Shown in pieces: positions 24,399 to 33,138 of a stretch of 64,000 nucleotides of DNA. The position numbers were made by a program, and so were the translations under genes. The notes beneath the pieces are model-generated. The model searched no databases and was not told where the DNA came from. It saw only the letters and a list, made by a program, of their open reading frames with translations. The first letter of the stretch is position 1. Every line of letters starts with the position of its first letter. This DNA comes from Streptomyces gilvus. GTDB taxonomy: Bacteria; Actinomycetota; Actinomycetes; Streptomycetales; Streptomycetaceae. The DNA is taken from positions 113,442 to 177,441 of the forward strand of contig NZ_JAKWBE010000016.1 in the NCBI RefSeq assembly GCF_022513565.1, given 5' to 3'.

Positions 24399-25576
24399 GC
24401 GAGGACGGCGAGTCCCGTGACTCCCACGAGCGCCATGACTCCCACGAGCGCCATGAACCCTTCGCGTGGCACGAGCCGACGCGCACGAACGAGCAAGAGC
24501 ACAGCCAATCGCACGCTGGGAACGGAACTGTGAACGACGGCCTCGACGACCGGAGCGCCGAAAGGCTCGGCCCGGACGAGCTGGCCCTGCGCAGGATGCT
24601 GCACCAGGCGGTGCAGACGGTCGAGCCGCGCGACGGCACCCTGGACCATCTGCGCCGTGCGGTGCCCGCCCGGCGGGCCCGCAAGCGGCAGGCCATGGTC
24701 GGCATGGCGGCGGCCGCCCTGTTCATCGGCACCGCCGTGCCGGCCCTGGTGCACGTCTCCAACTCCACCGGCTCCGACGTCAACCCCTCCGTCGCCGGCC
24801 AGGCCTCCCAGGCGCAGGGCGGGGCGAGCCAGGGAAAGAACACGGACGGCAGTGAGAGCACCGCCGGCGGCGGCACCGGGACCTCCCCGGGCCACGGCAA
24901 GGGCGACACCAAGGGCGACGGCAAGGGCAGGAACACCGGCGCCGGGACGGGCGGCAGCGCCGGCACCGGCCCCTCGTCCACCAGCGCCTCCGCCCCGGTG
25001 TGCACGGCGGCCCAGCTGGGCTCGGCCACCGGGACGACCGCCGCGCCCGACTCCACCGGCGCGGTGTACGGCACCTTCCGCGTCGTCAACGTCTCCACCG
25101 GCTCCTGCACCGTCGGCGGCCCCGGCTCGGTGAGCACCCTCGCCCAGGGCGCGGCCGACGCCACGAAGATCACCACGGCCCGGCATGTCTCCGGGGACGC
25201 GGCGGCCGGGCTGCCCGACCCCACGACCGAGGTCACCTCGCTCCTGCTCGCTCCGGGCGCCTCCTACGAGGTCAAGTTCGCCTGGGTGCCCACGGAGACC
25301 TGCCCCACCACCGGCACCGGCTCGGGCGGCACCACGGACGGCGGGTCCACCGCCAGCCCCACGCCCACACCGGACTCGGGCACCACCTCCGGCTCGGCGT
25401 CGAGCGGCACGGACAGCGGAGTGACGACCCAGATGTTCACCGAGGACGGCGGCACGGCGGACGGCTCCGTCGTCATCCCCTACACCGCGGAGGCGGGCTC
25501 GCCGACGGTCTCGGCGACGGTGTCCGGCGCGTGCGCGGGTGTCGTGTACTACACCGGGCTGCTCGCCGGGTCCTGA
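24395..25576 (+). CDS. Membrane-tethered partner of the ECF sigma factor (possible anti-sigma)
   Basis: A 393-residue protein. The cytoplasmic part (about 1-98) holds a tandem DSHERH repeat (residues 8-19, encoded by an exact 18-bp duplication) and a short helical segment (ELALRRMLHQAVQTVEPRDGTLDHLRRAVPARRARKRQ). One membrane helix at about 100-120 follows, then a long Gly/Ser/Thr/Lys linker and an extracellular beta-rich domain with four cysteines (APVCTAAQLG, SGSCTVGG, TETCPTT, SGACAGV) resembling DUF4232-like secreted domains. Coupled translation with the sigma gene and single-pass topology suggest it anchors or senses for the sigma factor. No ZAS zinc motif is present, so anti-sigma activity is an inference. 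Confidence 0.75.
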   Translation: MSEDGESRDSHERHDSHERHEPFAWHEPTRTNEQEHSQSHAGNGTVNDGLDDRSAERLGPDELALRRMLHQAVQTVEPRDGTLDHLRRAVPARRARKRQAMVGMAAAALFIGTAVPALVHVSNSTGSDVNPSVAGQASQAQGGASQGKNTDGSESTAGGGTGTSPGHGKGDTKGDGKGRNTGAGTGGSAGTGPSSTSASAPVCTAAQLGSATGTTAAPDSTGAVYGTFRVVNVSTGSCTVGGPGSVSTLAQGAADATKITTARHVSGDAAAGLPDPTTEVTSLLLAPGASYEVKFAWVPTETCPTTGTGSGGTTDGGSTASPTPTPDSGTTSGSASSGTDSGVTTQMFTEDGGTADGSVVIPYTAEAGSPTVSATVSGACAGVVYYTGLLAGS

Positions 25577-25586
25577 CGCCTCGCCG

Positions 25587-26384
25587 TCAGACGCCGGACG
25601 GGCTGGCCTGGGACACGGTCTCCTCGTCGGGGACCAGGCCCATCCGCGCGTCCCGCGCGAACTCGGTCTCGCGGCGCAGCAGACGGAACCACATGAAGAC
25701 GGCGAAGCCGGCGAAGACGAACCACTCACCGGTGTAGCCGAGGTTCTGGAAGGCCTTGAGGTCGAGACCGGAGTCCGGCGGCGCCGTCGCGGGCACGGCC
25801 CTCATCCCGGAGTCGGCCTTGTCGAGCGTGATCCAGGCGTCCTCCACGCCGTACGGCACCAGGTTCACCAACGAGGCCGCGCTGATCGCGGCGGTCTGCC
25901 CGGCCGGCAGCCCGCCCTGAGCGCTCACGCCGTTGTCGCCCGGGGTCTCGGAGGCCTGCAGCGCGCCGGTGACGGTGACCTCGCCGGTGGGTGCGGCGGG
26001 CGCCTTCGCCGGATCGGCGGCGCCCGGCAGCCAGCCGCGGACCACGGGCAGCGCCTCGCCGCCGTCCATCCGCAGCAGGGTCAGCACGTAGTAACCCTGC
26101 TTGCCGTCGAGCTGGCGGTTGGGCACGAGCAGCTGCTTGCCGTACCGGCCGGTCGCGGTGACCTGCTTGCCGGAGGTCGCCTTGTTCACCGGCAGCAGCT
26201 CGCGCAGCGGCCGGGCCGCCTCGTGCCGGTCCGTCGTGACCCGCTCGGTCGCCTCGCGGTGGTCCTGCACCCGGCCCTCGAACCGGCTCAGCTGCCAGGA
26301 CCCCATGAAGATGCAGAAGGGGATGGCGAGCAGCACGAAGACGTTGATCCCCCACCAACGGGGCGTCAGCAGAAACCGGTACAC
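25587..26384 (-). CDS. SURF1-family cytochrome oxidase assembly protein
   Basis: A 265-residue protein with membrane helices at both ends (WWGINVFVLLAIPFCIFMGSWQLSRF at residues 10-35; EWFVFAGFAVFMWFRLL at about 220-236). Between them is a beta-rich extracytoplasmic loop containing the SURF1 signatures GSWQLSR and VVRGWLPG. SURF1 proteins help insert heme a into the aa3 oxidase. The GTG start gives full family length. The 3' intergenic segment carries a GCCGGACGGGCTG motif common after Streptomyces genes. Confidence 0.92.
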   Translation of the reverse strand: MYRFLLTPRWWGINVFVLLAIPFCIFMGSWQLSRFEGRVQDHREATERVTTDRHEAARPLRELLPVNKATSGKQVTATGRYGKQLLVPNRQLDGKQGYYVLTLLRMDGGEALPVVRGWLPGAADPAKAPAAPTGEVTVTGALQASETPGDNGVSAQGGLPAGQTAAISAASLVNLVPYGVEDAWITLDKADSGMRAVPATAPPDSGLDLKAFQNLGYTGEWFVFAGFAVFMWFRLLRRETEFARDARMGLVPDEETVSQASPSGV

Positions 26385-26429
26385 GCCTTCAACGGTACGG
26401 TGCCGTTCCGGTGAGCGGGGCAGGGGGGT

Positions 26430-26804
26430 TCAGTAGCGCTCGGCGAGGTGGTCGCGCCCGGGCGGGGGCTCGTACGGCTCCGGCCAGAAGTCCGTGATCG
26501 CGGATATACGGCCGTCCTCGTCCCCGGTGAAGAAGGAGATGCCGTACATCTCCTCCAGTCCCACCGTGAAGTGCGTCCAGCTGACCACCTGCCCCGGCTC
26601 GGCGACCAGGCGCTCGATCCGCAGATGCCAGTCACCCGGATACTCCCGGTTGAACCGCACGTACCGCTCCCGGCCGCTGATCCTCTCGCGGGTCTGCGGC
26701 AGGGTGTAGACGACGTCCTCGGCGAGCGTGCCCGCGAAGGCGTCCCAGTCCCGGGCCTCGGCGGCGGCCCAGAACCTCTCGACTGTCGTGCGCAGATCGG
26801 TCAT
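26430..26804 (-). CDS. NTF2/SnoaL-like nuclear transport factor-2 family protein
   Basis: A 124-residue soluble protein with the cone-shaped NTF2 fold: LRTTVERFWAAAEARDWDAFAGTLAEDVVYTLPQTRERISGRE, then RFNREYPGDWHLRIERLVAEPGQVVSWTHF and a C-terminal FWPEPYEPP. This ending is typical of small actinobacterial SnoaL-like proteins. The ligand or substrate is unknown. ATG 26804 is used. It lies 30 bases downstream of the methyltransferase gene on the same strand and is probably co-transcribed. Confidence 0.85.
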   Translation of the reverse strand: MTDLRTTVERFWAAAEARDWDAFAGTLAEDVVYTLPQTRERISGRERYVRFNREYPGDWHLRIERLVAEPGQVVSWTHFTVGLEEMYGISFFTGDEDGRISAITDFWPEPYEPPPGRDHLAERY

Positions 26805-26834
26805 GCCGAAGAGTGTGCACGCCGCCACTGACAA

Positions 26835-27674
26835 TCAGACTCTGCGCGCCTTCAGCGAGTACATCAGCGGGATGCCCGGGCGGCTCGGCGGGAAGCGGTA
26901 GTAGCCGTCGTCGTGGCGCTCGAACGCCTCGAAGCGCTGGAAGACGGAGACGTCGTGCTCGTGCAGGAACTCGATGCGCAGACCCGTCGCGGCCAGGGCG
27001 GAGACGACCTCGCCGAGCGGATGCTGCCACTCGACGGTCCGGTTGTGGACGGTGTCCGTGCTCTGCGCCGCGTACGTGCCGGGGTGGTCGTAGACCTGCG
27101 CGGCCCGGTCGAAGTAGTCCCGCACCACCCGCGAACCGGTCTCGTCGTCGAGGACGTCGGTGAGCGGATGGAACTCGGCGAGATACAGGAACCCGCCCGG
27201 CGCGACCAGCGCGGCCGCCGTCTCGGCCCACCGCCGGACGTCGGGCAGCCAGCACAGCGCCCCGACCCCGGTGTAGACGATGTCGTACGACGGCTCCGGC
27301 ACCGCGCGCACCGCGTCGTACACGTCCGCCGCCACGAACTCCGCCCGCCCCGGCCCGAACCCGAGTCCGGCGGCGAGGCCCCGGGCCACCTGGACGGCCG
27401 GTGCGGAGAAGTCGAGGCCGACGACGCGGGCCGCGCCGTGCCGGGCCCAGGAGAGGGTGTCGGTGCCGATGTGGCACTGCAGATGGAGCAGGGTCCTGCC
27501 GGTCACGTCGCCGACCTCGGCCAGTTCGAAGGAGCGCAGGGCCTCGTTGCCGGCCCGGAAGCCGTCCAGGTCGTAGAAGTCGCCGGTGGCGTGCAGCGGG
27601 ACCCTCTCGTCCCAGTTGGCACGGTTGGTCTCACGCCAGTCGGAGGGGACCTCGGCGGGGACGGGGGAGGACAT
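26835..27674 (-). CDS. Class I SAM-dependent methyltransferase
   Basis: A 279-residue Rossmann-fold methyltransferase. The N-terminus NRANWDERVPLHATGDFYDLD is a hallmark of a common actinobacterial family. Motif I is LLHLQCHIGTDTLSWARHGA, motif II VVGLDFSAPAV, and the post-II acidic residue is in AADVYDAV. The C-terminal half has LYLAEFHPL and a HEHDVSVFQRFEAFE block. The substrate is unknown, probably a small molecule. It is the first gene of a pair with the SnoaL-like gene and divergent from the S9 peptidase. Confidence 0.88.
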   Translation of the reverse strand: MSSPVPAEVPSDWRETNRANWDERVPLHATGDFYDLDGFRAGNEALRSFELAEVGDVTGRTLLHLQCHIGTDTLSWARHGAARVVGLDFSAPAVQVARGLAAGLGFGPGRAEFVAADVYDAVRAVPEPSYDIVYTGVGALCWLPDVRRWAETAAALVAPGGFLYLAEFHPLTDVLDDETGSRVVRDYFDRAAQVYDHPGTYAAQSTDTVHNRTVEWQHPLGEVVSALAATGLRIEFLHEHDVSVFQRFEAFERHDDGYYRFPPSRPGIPLMYSLKARRV

Positions 27675-27788
27675 GATCGCGCCTTCCTGACCTGCTTGGA
27701 CGGGTGTTCGGTAAGTGCCGGGTAGAAGTTATCCACAGCCTGGGTCCCGGGCCAGCGAATTGTCGGCGGGGGCGGGCACTATGGGGCC

Positions 27789-29609
27789 ATGACTGAGAGC
27801 AACGGGTCCGACGCGCCGGATCAGGTACAGAACGAGAACACGCCGGACTGGGAGAAGCGCTTCCGGGCGCCGCGGGTGTCGCTGCCCGACTGGGCGGAGG
27901 ACGCACCGGACCGCTCCCTGTTCGTGTCGAACGCGACGGGGACGTACGAGCTGTACGCATGGGACCGCTCGACCGGCGCCCAGCGCCAGGTGACCGACCG
28001 GCCGAACGGCACGACGGACGGCGTGCTCTCCCCGGACGGCGCCTGGATCTGGTGGTTCGACGACAAGGACGGCGACGAGTTCGGCGTCTGGCGCAGACAG
28101 CCCTTCAGCGGCGGCCCGGACGAACCCGCCGCCCCGGGCCTGGACCCCTCCTACCCGGCGGGCCTGGCCCTCGGCCGCGACGGCCGCACCGCCGTCGTCG
28201 GCCGCTCCACGGACGAGGACGGTACGACGATCCACCTCGTGCGCACCGGCGAGGACCCCGTCGAGATCTACCGCCACCGCGAGTCCGCGGGCGTCGGCGA
28301 CCTCTCCCACGACGGCTCCCTCATCGCGATCGAGCACACCGAGCACGGTGACGCGATGCACTCCGCGCTGCGCGTCCTGCGCCCCGACGGCACGGCGGTC
28401 GCCGAACTCGACGACACCCGCGGCGGCACCGAGGAACTCGGCCTGGAGGTCCTCGGCTTCGCACCCGTCGAGGGCGACACCCGCCTGCTCGTCGGACACC
28501 AGCGCCGGGGCCGCTGGGAGCCGGCGGTGTGGGACGTGGCCACCGGCGAGGAGACCGACCTCGCCCTGGACCTGCCCGGCGACGTCAGCGCCGAGTGGTA
28601 CCCGGACGGCACCGGCCTGCTCATCGCCCACAGCTTCGAGGCACGCAGCGAACTCTTCCGGTACGACCTGGCCGCCCGCTCCCTGGAGCGGATCCCGACC
28701 CCGCCCGGCACGGTCTCCGGGGCGACGGCCCGCCCCGGCGGCGCCGTGGAGTACCTGTGGTCCTCGGCCGCCGAGCCGTCGGCGGTCCGCTCCACCACGG
28801 GCGAGGTCGTCCTCGACCCGCCCGGCATGAAGTCCCCCGGATCGGTCCCGGTGGAGGACGTGTGGGTGGAGGGCCCGGGCGGCCGCATCCACGCCCTGGT
28901 GCAGAAGCCGGCGGGCGCCACCGGCCCCCTGCCCACGGTGTTCGACATCCACGGCGGCCCCACCTGGCACGACAGCGACTCCTTCGCGGCGGGCCCGGCG
29001 GCCTGGGTCGACCACGGCTACGCGGTGGTCCGGGTCAACTACCGCGGCTCGACCGGCTACGGCCGCGCCTGGACGGACGCCCTCAAGCACCGGGTCGGAC
29101 TGATCGAGCTGGAGGACATCGCGGCGGTCCGTGAATGGGCGGTGACCTCGGGCCTCGCCGACCCGGCCCGGCTGATCCTCACCGGCGGCTCCTGGGGCGG
29201 CTACCTCACCCTCCTCGGCCTGGGCACCCAGCCGGACGCGTGGACGCTGGGCATCGCGGCGGTCCCGGTCGCCGACTACGTCACGGCGTACCACGACGAG
29301 ATGGAGGCGCTGAAGGCCATGGACAGAACCCTCCTGGGCGGCACCCCGGAGGAGGTCCCCGACCGCTTCGAGGCGTCCTCCCCGCTCACCTACGTCGACA
29401 AGGTCACGGCCCCGGTCTACATCTCGGCCGGCGTCAACGACCCACGCTGCCCCATCCGCCAGATCGAGAACTACGTCAAACGCCTGGAGGCCAGAGGGGC
29501 GACCCACGAGGTGTACCGCTACGACGCCGGGCACGGCTCACTGGTGGTGGACGAACGGATCAAACAGGTCCGCCTGGAGCTGGACTTCGCGGACCGGCAC
29601 CTGGGCTGA
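27789..29609 (+). CDS. S9-family serine peptidase (prolyl oligopeptidase type)
   Basis: A 606-residue cytoplasmic peptidase. The N-terminal two-thirds is a beta-propeller of TolB/WD40-like blades (DGVLSPDGAWIWWFDD, DLSHDGSLIAIEH). The C-terminal alpha/beta hydrolase starts at about residue 370 (FDIHGGPTWHD). The catalytic triad is Ser468 (TGGSWGGYL), Asp551 (GVNDPRC) and His582 (DAGHGSL). It probably acts as an acylaminoacyl- or dipeptidyl-peptidase on short peptides. CACTAT lies six bases before the ATG, so the message may be leaderless. A five-copy 33-bp repeat follows the stop. Confidence 0.93.
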   Translation: MTESNGSDAPDQVQNENTPDWEKRFRAPRVSLPDWAEDAPDRSLFVSNATGTYELYAWDRSTGAQRQVTDRPNGTTDGVLSPDGAWIWWFDDKDGDEFGVWRRQPFSGGPDEPAAPGLDPSYPAGLALGRDGRTAVVGRSTDEDGTTIHLVRTGEDPVEIYRHRESAGVGDLSHDGSLIAIEHTEHGDAMHSALRVLRPDGTAVAELDDTRGGTEELGLEVLGFAPVEGDTRLLVGHQRRGRWEPAVWDVATGEETDLALDLPGDVSAEWYPDGTGLLIAHSFEARSELFRYDLAARSLERIPTPPGTVSGATARPGGAVEYLWSSAAEPSAVRSTTGEVVLDPPGMKSPGSVPVEDVWVEGPGGRIHALVQKPAGATGPLPTVFDIHGGPTWHDSDSFAAGPAAWVDHGYAVVRVNYRGSTGYGRAWTDALKHRVGLIELEDIAAVREWAVTSGLADPARLILTGGSWGGYLTLLGLGTQPDAWTLGIAAVPVADYVTAYHDEMEALKAMDRTLLGGTPEEVPDRFEASSPLTYVDKVTAPVYISAGVNDPRCPIRQIENYVKRLEARGATHEVYRYDAGHGSLVVDERIKQVRLELDFADRHLG

Positions 29610-29632
29610 CGGGAGGTTCTCGAGCGCCGGGT

Positions 29633-29800
29633 GGGTGCTTCGGGCCGTCCGGTGATCGAGGAAGGGGGTGCTTCGGGCCGTCCGGTGATCGAGGAAGGGG
29701 GTGCTTCGGGCCGTCCGGTGATCGAGGAAGGGGGTGCTTCCGCCCGTCCGGTGATCCAGGACGGGGGGTTGCTTCGGCCCGTCCGGTGTTCGAGGACGAG
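29633..29800. repeat. Five-copy 33-bp tandem repeat between convergent genes
   Basis: Units begin at 29633, 29666, 29699, 29732 and about 29765. The first three are essentially identical (GGGTGCTTCGGGCCGTCCGG then TGATCGAGGAAGG), while the last two have diverged. The unit contains the GGCCGTCCGGTGATCGAGGA motif that is widespread in 3' intergenic regions of Streptomyces. It lies between the stops of the S9 peptidase and the channel-like gene and may act in transcript ending. Confidence 0.92.
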
Positions 29801-29806
29801 GTTCGT

Positions 29807-31765
29807 TCAGGGCCGGAGCGGGCGTCCGGGGGCGGTGGCCCCCGGCACCGCGCGCTCCGGGGACCGGCGGCCGAGCAGTTCCGCCAGCCCCCGCCGCGTG
29901 GCCGCGAGCACCACCCGGTCCGTCCCGCTCAGCACATACGCGTCGGGCAGGTCCCACACCAGCCCCGAGTTCCGCCCGTCCTCGTACGCCTCCTCCGCGG
30001 CCGACTCCTCCCGCCGCCCGGCGGCAGCCCCCGTGTCCAGCGCCAGCACCCGCCACGATCCCGCACGGAAGGCCTCCGCGACGGTCTTCCCCTCCAGTTG
30101 GGGATGCCCGGCCACCTCCACCGCGGCGAACAGCAGCACCCGCCGCTCCACCGGGATCGCGCCCAGGATCTGCCGCCCCATCATCGCCCCGGCGAACGCG
30201 GGAGCCGCCAGGTGCGACACGCTCCGGCTCCGGGTGGACGCCCGGGGGTGGGCGGCCCGGAGCGTCCGGTAGACGGCCGTGGAGAAGTCGTCGTCGTACA
30301 GCCGCAGCACCACCCGCAGATCCGGCCGCACGGAGCGCGCGTACAGCGCGGCCTCCAGATTCGTCGTGTCGGCGCTGGTCACCGCGAGCAGCGCATGCGC
30401 CCGATGGATCTTCGCGGCCTCCAGCACCCCCTCCTGCGTGACGTCCCCGAGCACCACCGGCACGCGCAGCCGCCGGGCCGTGGCCAGCCCCCGCGCCTCG
30501 GGATCGGACTCCACGCAGACCACGGGGACGCTCAGTTCCCGCAGCCGGGTCAGAACCCGCGTACCGATCTTGCCGAGTCCGAGGAGGACGACATGACCGC
30601 CCATTCCCCGAGGCGGCTTGCGCAGCGCGGAGGCGCTCCGGAAGGTGCCCAGCGCCTCGAGCACCGCAGCCAGCAGCACCGGCAGCAGCAGCAACCCGAC
30701 GAGCCCGGACAGGAGTTGGAGAATCTGCCGCCCGACGGAGGCGCCGATGGCCGGGTCGTCGATGGCGAACAGATCGAGCAGCGTCAGATAGAAGGCCTTC
30801 AGCGGATGGATCCCGGTCACCAGCCACAGGGCGACCGCGAGCGCGACCACGCACGCGACCATCCCGGCCAGCGACCACCGCAGCCGCCGCGAGAACAGCG
30901 AGGCGAACGGCACGGCACCGCGCGCCGGCGGCAGCGAGGGGCCGGCGTACGAGACCTGTTCCAGCACGACCGTCCCGCGCCCGGTCGCGCCGCGCACCGC
31001 CTCCGCGTCGGGCAGCAGCGACGGCCCCTCGTCGCCGGGCCCGGAGCCCTCCGGGGCGCCCGAGCCGTTGCCGGTCGGGGACAGCAGCGCGAGCGTGGCC
31101 AGCCCCGGCTCGGCCACCTGCCCGGGCCGCGCCGTCCGCTCCACCGCCCGCAGCAGCAGCCCGTCGGTCTGTACGACCTTGCTGGTGCCGGCGACGGCGG
31201 TGGCGGCCAGCGCCGGCGCGGCCGTGTCGGCGTCGGACAGCACGGTCGTGGAGGCGTCGACGCCGGCTCCGTCGCCGTCGCCCGCGGCCAACGCGGCCGC
31301 CTGGTCGAGGAGTTCCTCGATGTGCTGGCCGAGCCGCCGGTTGTACAGGCGCAGCACGAGCCGCAGCCTGGGGTTGAGACGGCGGGCGGTGAGCGCGGCG
31401 CGGATGTTGGTCTCGTCGTCGTCGTACACGAGCGCCAGCGCGGCGGCCCGTTCGACACCGGCGGCGGCGAGCGCTGCCTCGTTCGGCTCGGTGGCCTCCA
31501 TGACGGGGGCGCCGACGACGGGGGCGCCGGCGACGGGCTCGCCGTTGCCGCCCGCGCGGTTGACGGCCGCGGTCACCCGGTCGAGCAGTGCCGCCGTGGT
31601 CGCCCGGGCCCGCCCCACCACCGGCGGGCGCACACTCCGCTCGGAGGGCGGCACGACGAGCGTGACCTGCTCGCCGTACACACCGCGCAGTTCGGCGGCC
31701 AGGCGGTGTGCCAGGCCGTCGTCACCGCACACCACCATGTGCCCGGAGGGGTCACCACTCGGCAC
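29807..31765 (-). CDS. Double-RCK channel-like protein (CASTOR/POLLUX-like)
   Basis: A 652-residue protein with two NAD-binding Rossmann (TrkA-N/RCK) modules separated by a membrane region. RCK1 starts VVCGDDGLAHRLAAELRG. The membrane part (about residues 310-400) has two helices around FYLTLLDLFAIDDPAIGASVG. RCK2 starts VVLLGLGKIGTRVLTRLRE, with acidic VESDPEARGL and ADTTNLEAALYARS. The layout matches bacterial relatives of the CASTOR/POLLUX ion channels. The canonical TVGYGD potassium filter is absent, so ion selectivity is unclear. The start is uncertain: the frame is open to 31834, but GTG 31765 places RCK1 at the N-terminus. It is divergent from the permease gene. Confidence 0.75.
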   Translation of the reverse strand: MPSGDPSGHMVVCGDDGLAHRLAAELRGVYGEQVTLVVPPSERSVRPPVVGRARATTAALLDRVTAAVNRAGGNGEPVAGAPVVGAPVMEATEPNEAALAAAGVERAAALALVYDDDETNIRAALTARRLNPRLRLVLRLYNRRLGQHIEELLDQAAALAAGDGDGAGVDASTTVLSDADTAAPALAATAVAGTSKVVQTDGLLLRAVERTARPGQVAEPGLATLALLSPTGNGSGAPEGSGPGDEGPSLLPDAEAVRGATGRGTVVLEQVSYAGPSLPPARGAVPFASLFSRRLRWSLAGMVACVVALAVALWLVTGIHPLKAFYLTLLDLFAIDDPAIGASVGRQILQLLSGLVGLLLLPVLLAAVLEALGTFRSASALRKPPRGMGGHVVLLGLGKIGTRVLTRLRELSVPVVCVESDPEARGLATARRLRVPVVLGDVTQEGVLEAAKIHRAHALLAVTSADTTNLEAALYARSVRPDLRVVLRLYDDDFSTAVYRTLRAAHPRASTRSRSVSHLAAPAFAGAMMGRQILGAIPVERRVLLFAAVEVAGHPQLEGKTVAEAFRAGSWRVLALDTGAAAGRREESAAEEAYEDGRNSGLVWDLPDAYVLSGTDRVVLAATRRGLAELLGRRSPERAVPGATAPGRPLRP

Positions 31766-31911
31766 GCCTTGACTCGGAACGCTCCCCACGAGGGAAAAGA
31801 GTGCACCAAGAAGACAGGTGGTTCCAGCAGCCACTGAACGCTCACCGTCCTCCCACCGTAGGGAAGGGGAGGGAACCAGCGCCCTGCCGCACCACCGGAG
31901 GTACCTCGCCC

Positions 31912-33138
31912 GTGGCCATCACCGAAGAAGCCCCCAGAGGGCCGACCAGCCAGGCCCCGGCCCCACCCTCAGACCCGCCGACGAAACCGGCCGCCTCGAA
32001 GTCACCGGATGCGAAGCCTGCGGAGGCGAGGTCTGCGGACGCGAGGTCTGCAGATGCGAAGGCCGCGGACGTGAAGTCGCCGGATGTGAAGCCCGCCGAC
32101 GCGAAGGCGCCGGACAACGCGACGCCCGCCGCCGACGCAAAGTCGCCGGACAAGCAGCCCCCCGACGCGCAATCGCCTGCTGCGAAGCCCGGGGATTCGA
32201 AGTCGCCCCTCGTTCTCACGTTGCTGTTGCTCTCCGTGGTGCTGTTGCAGGGGCCGATCCGTGGGGCGTTGTCCGCGCCGGTGATGCAGAGCTGGATGAC
32301 GGTGTTCGTGGCCGTGCTGGTGCAGGCGCTGCCCTTCCTGGTGCTCGGCGTGCTGCTCTCGGCGGCGATCGCGGTGTTCGTGCCGCCGTCGTTCTTCGCC
32401 CGCGCGCTGCCGAGCCGCCCGGCGCTGGCGGTGCCGGTGGCCGGGATGGCGGGCGCCATGCTGCCGGGCTGCGAGTGCGCGTCGGTCCCGGTGGCCGGAG
32501 CGCTGGTACGCAGGGGCGTGACCCCGGCCGCGGCGCTCGCGTTCCTGCTCTCCGCCCCGGCGATCAACCCGATCGTGCTGACGGCGACCGCGGTGGCCTT
32601 CCCCCGCAACCCCGAGATGGTCCTCGCCCGGTTCCTCGCCAGCCTGCTGGTGTCCTGTGTGATGGGCTGGCTGTGGCAGCGCCTCGGCCGCACGGACTGG
32701 CTGCGCACACCGGAGCGTTCGCACTACGAGGGCCCCAGCAAGGGCGCCGCCTTCTGGAACTCGGTGCGGCACGACGTGATGCACGCGGGCGGCTTCCTGG
32801 TCGTCGGCGCGATGGCCGCGGCGACGCTGAAGGCGCTGGCCCCGGCGAGCTGGCTGCGCACGGCCGCGGAGAACCCCCTGGTCGCGATCCTCGCCCTCGC
32901 CGTCCTCGCCGTACTGCTGTCGATCTGCTCGGAGGCGGACGCGTTCGTGGCGGCCTCGCTGACCCAGTTCTCCCTGACGGCCAAACTCGCGTTCCTGGTG
33001 GTGGGCCCGATGATCGACCTCAAGCTGTTCGCGATGCAGGCCGGTACCTTCGGCCGCGGCTTCGCCCTGCGGTTCGCGCCCGCCACCTTCGCCCTGGCGA
33101 TCGTCGGCGCGGTCCTGACCGGGGCGGTGCTCCTGTGA
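31912..33138 (+). CDS. YraQ/DUF318-type permease
   Basis: A 408-residue polytopic protein. Residues about 1-100 form a cytoplasmic tail of degenerate five-residue repeats (SADAK/SPDVK/PADAK), encoded by 15-bp units. About eight membrane helices follow, with the family signatures PGCECASVPVAGALVRRG and ICSEADAFVAASL. YraQ-type permeases are linked to metal, arsenic or sulfur-compound export, and the conserved Cys-x-Cys and Glu/Asp suggest metal contact. GTG 31912 is chosen for the upstream GGAGG. The stop overlaps the next gene (GTGA), so the two are a unit. Confidence 0.85.
   Translation: MAITEEAPRGPTSQAPAPPSDPPTKPAASKSPDAKPAEARSADARSADAKAADVKSPDVKPADAKAPDNATPAADAKSPDKQPPDAQSPAAKPGDSKSPLVLTLLLLSVVLLQGPIRGALSAPVMQSWMTVFVAVLVQALPFLVLGVLLSAAIAVFVPPSFFARALPSRPALAVPVAGMAGAMLPGCECASVPVAGALVRRGVTPAAALAFLLSAPAINPIVLTATAVAFPRNPEMVLARFLASLLVSCVMGWLWQRLGRTDWLRTPERSHYEGPSKGAAFWNSVRHDVMHAGGFLVVGAMAAATLKALAPASWLRTAAENPLVAILALAVLAVLLSICSEADAFVAASLTQFSLTAKLAFLVVGPMIDLKLFAMQAGTFGRGFALRFAPATFALAIVGAVLTGAVLL

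Noticed and set aside
29633..29800. CRISPR array
   Set aside because: The 33-bp units are contiguous, without unique spacers, and no cas genes are present.
29135..31837. 900-codon + strand frame antisense to the channel-like gene
   Set aside because: The Arg/Gly/Pro composition and absence of any domain show a shadow of the minus-strand gene.
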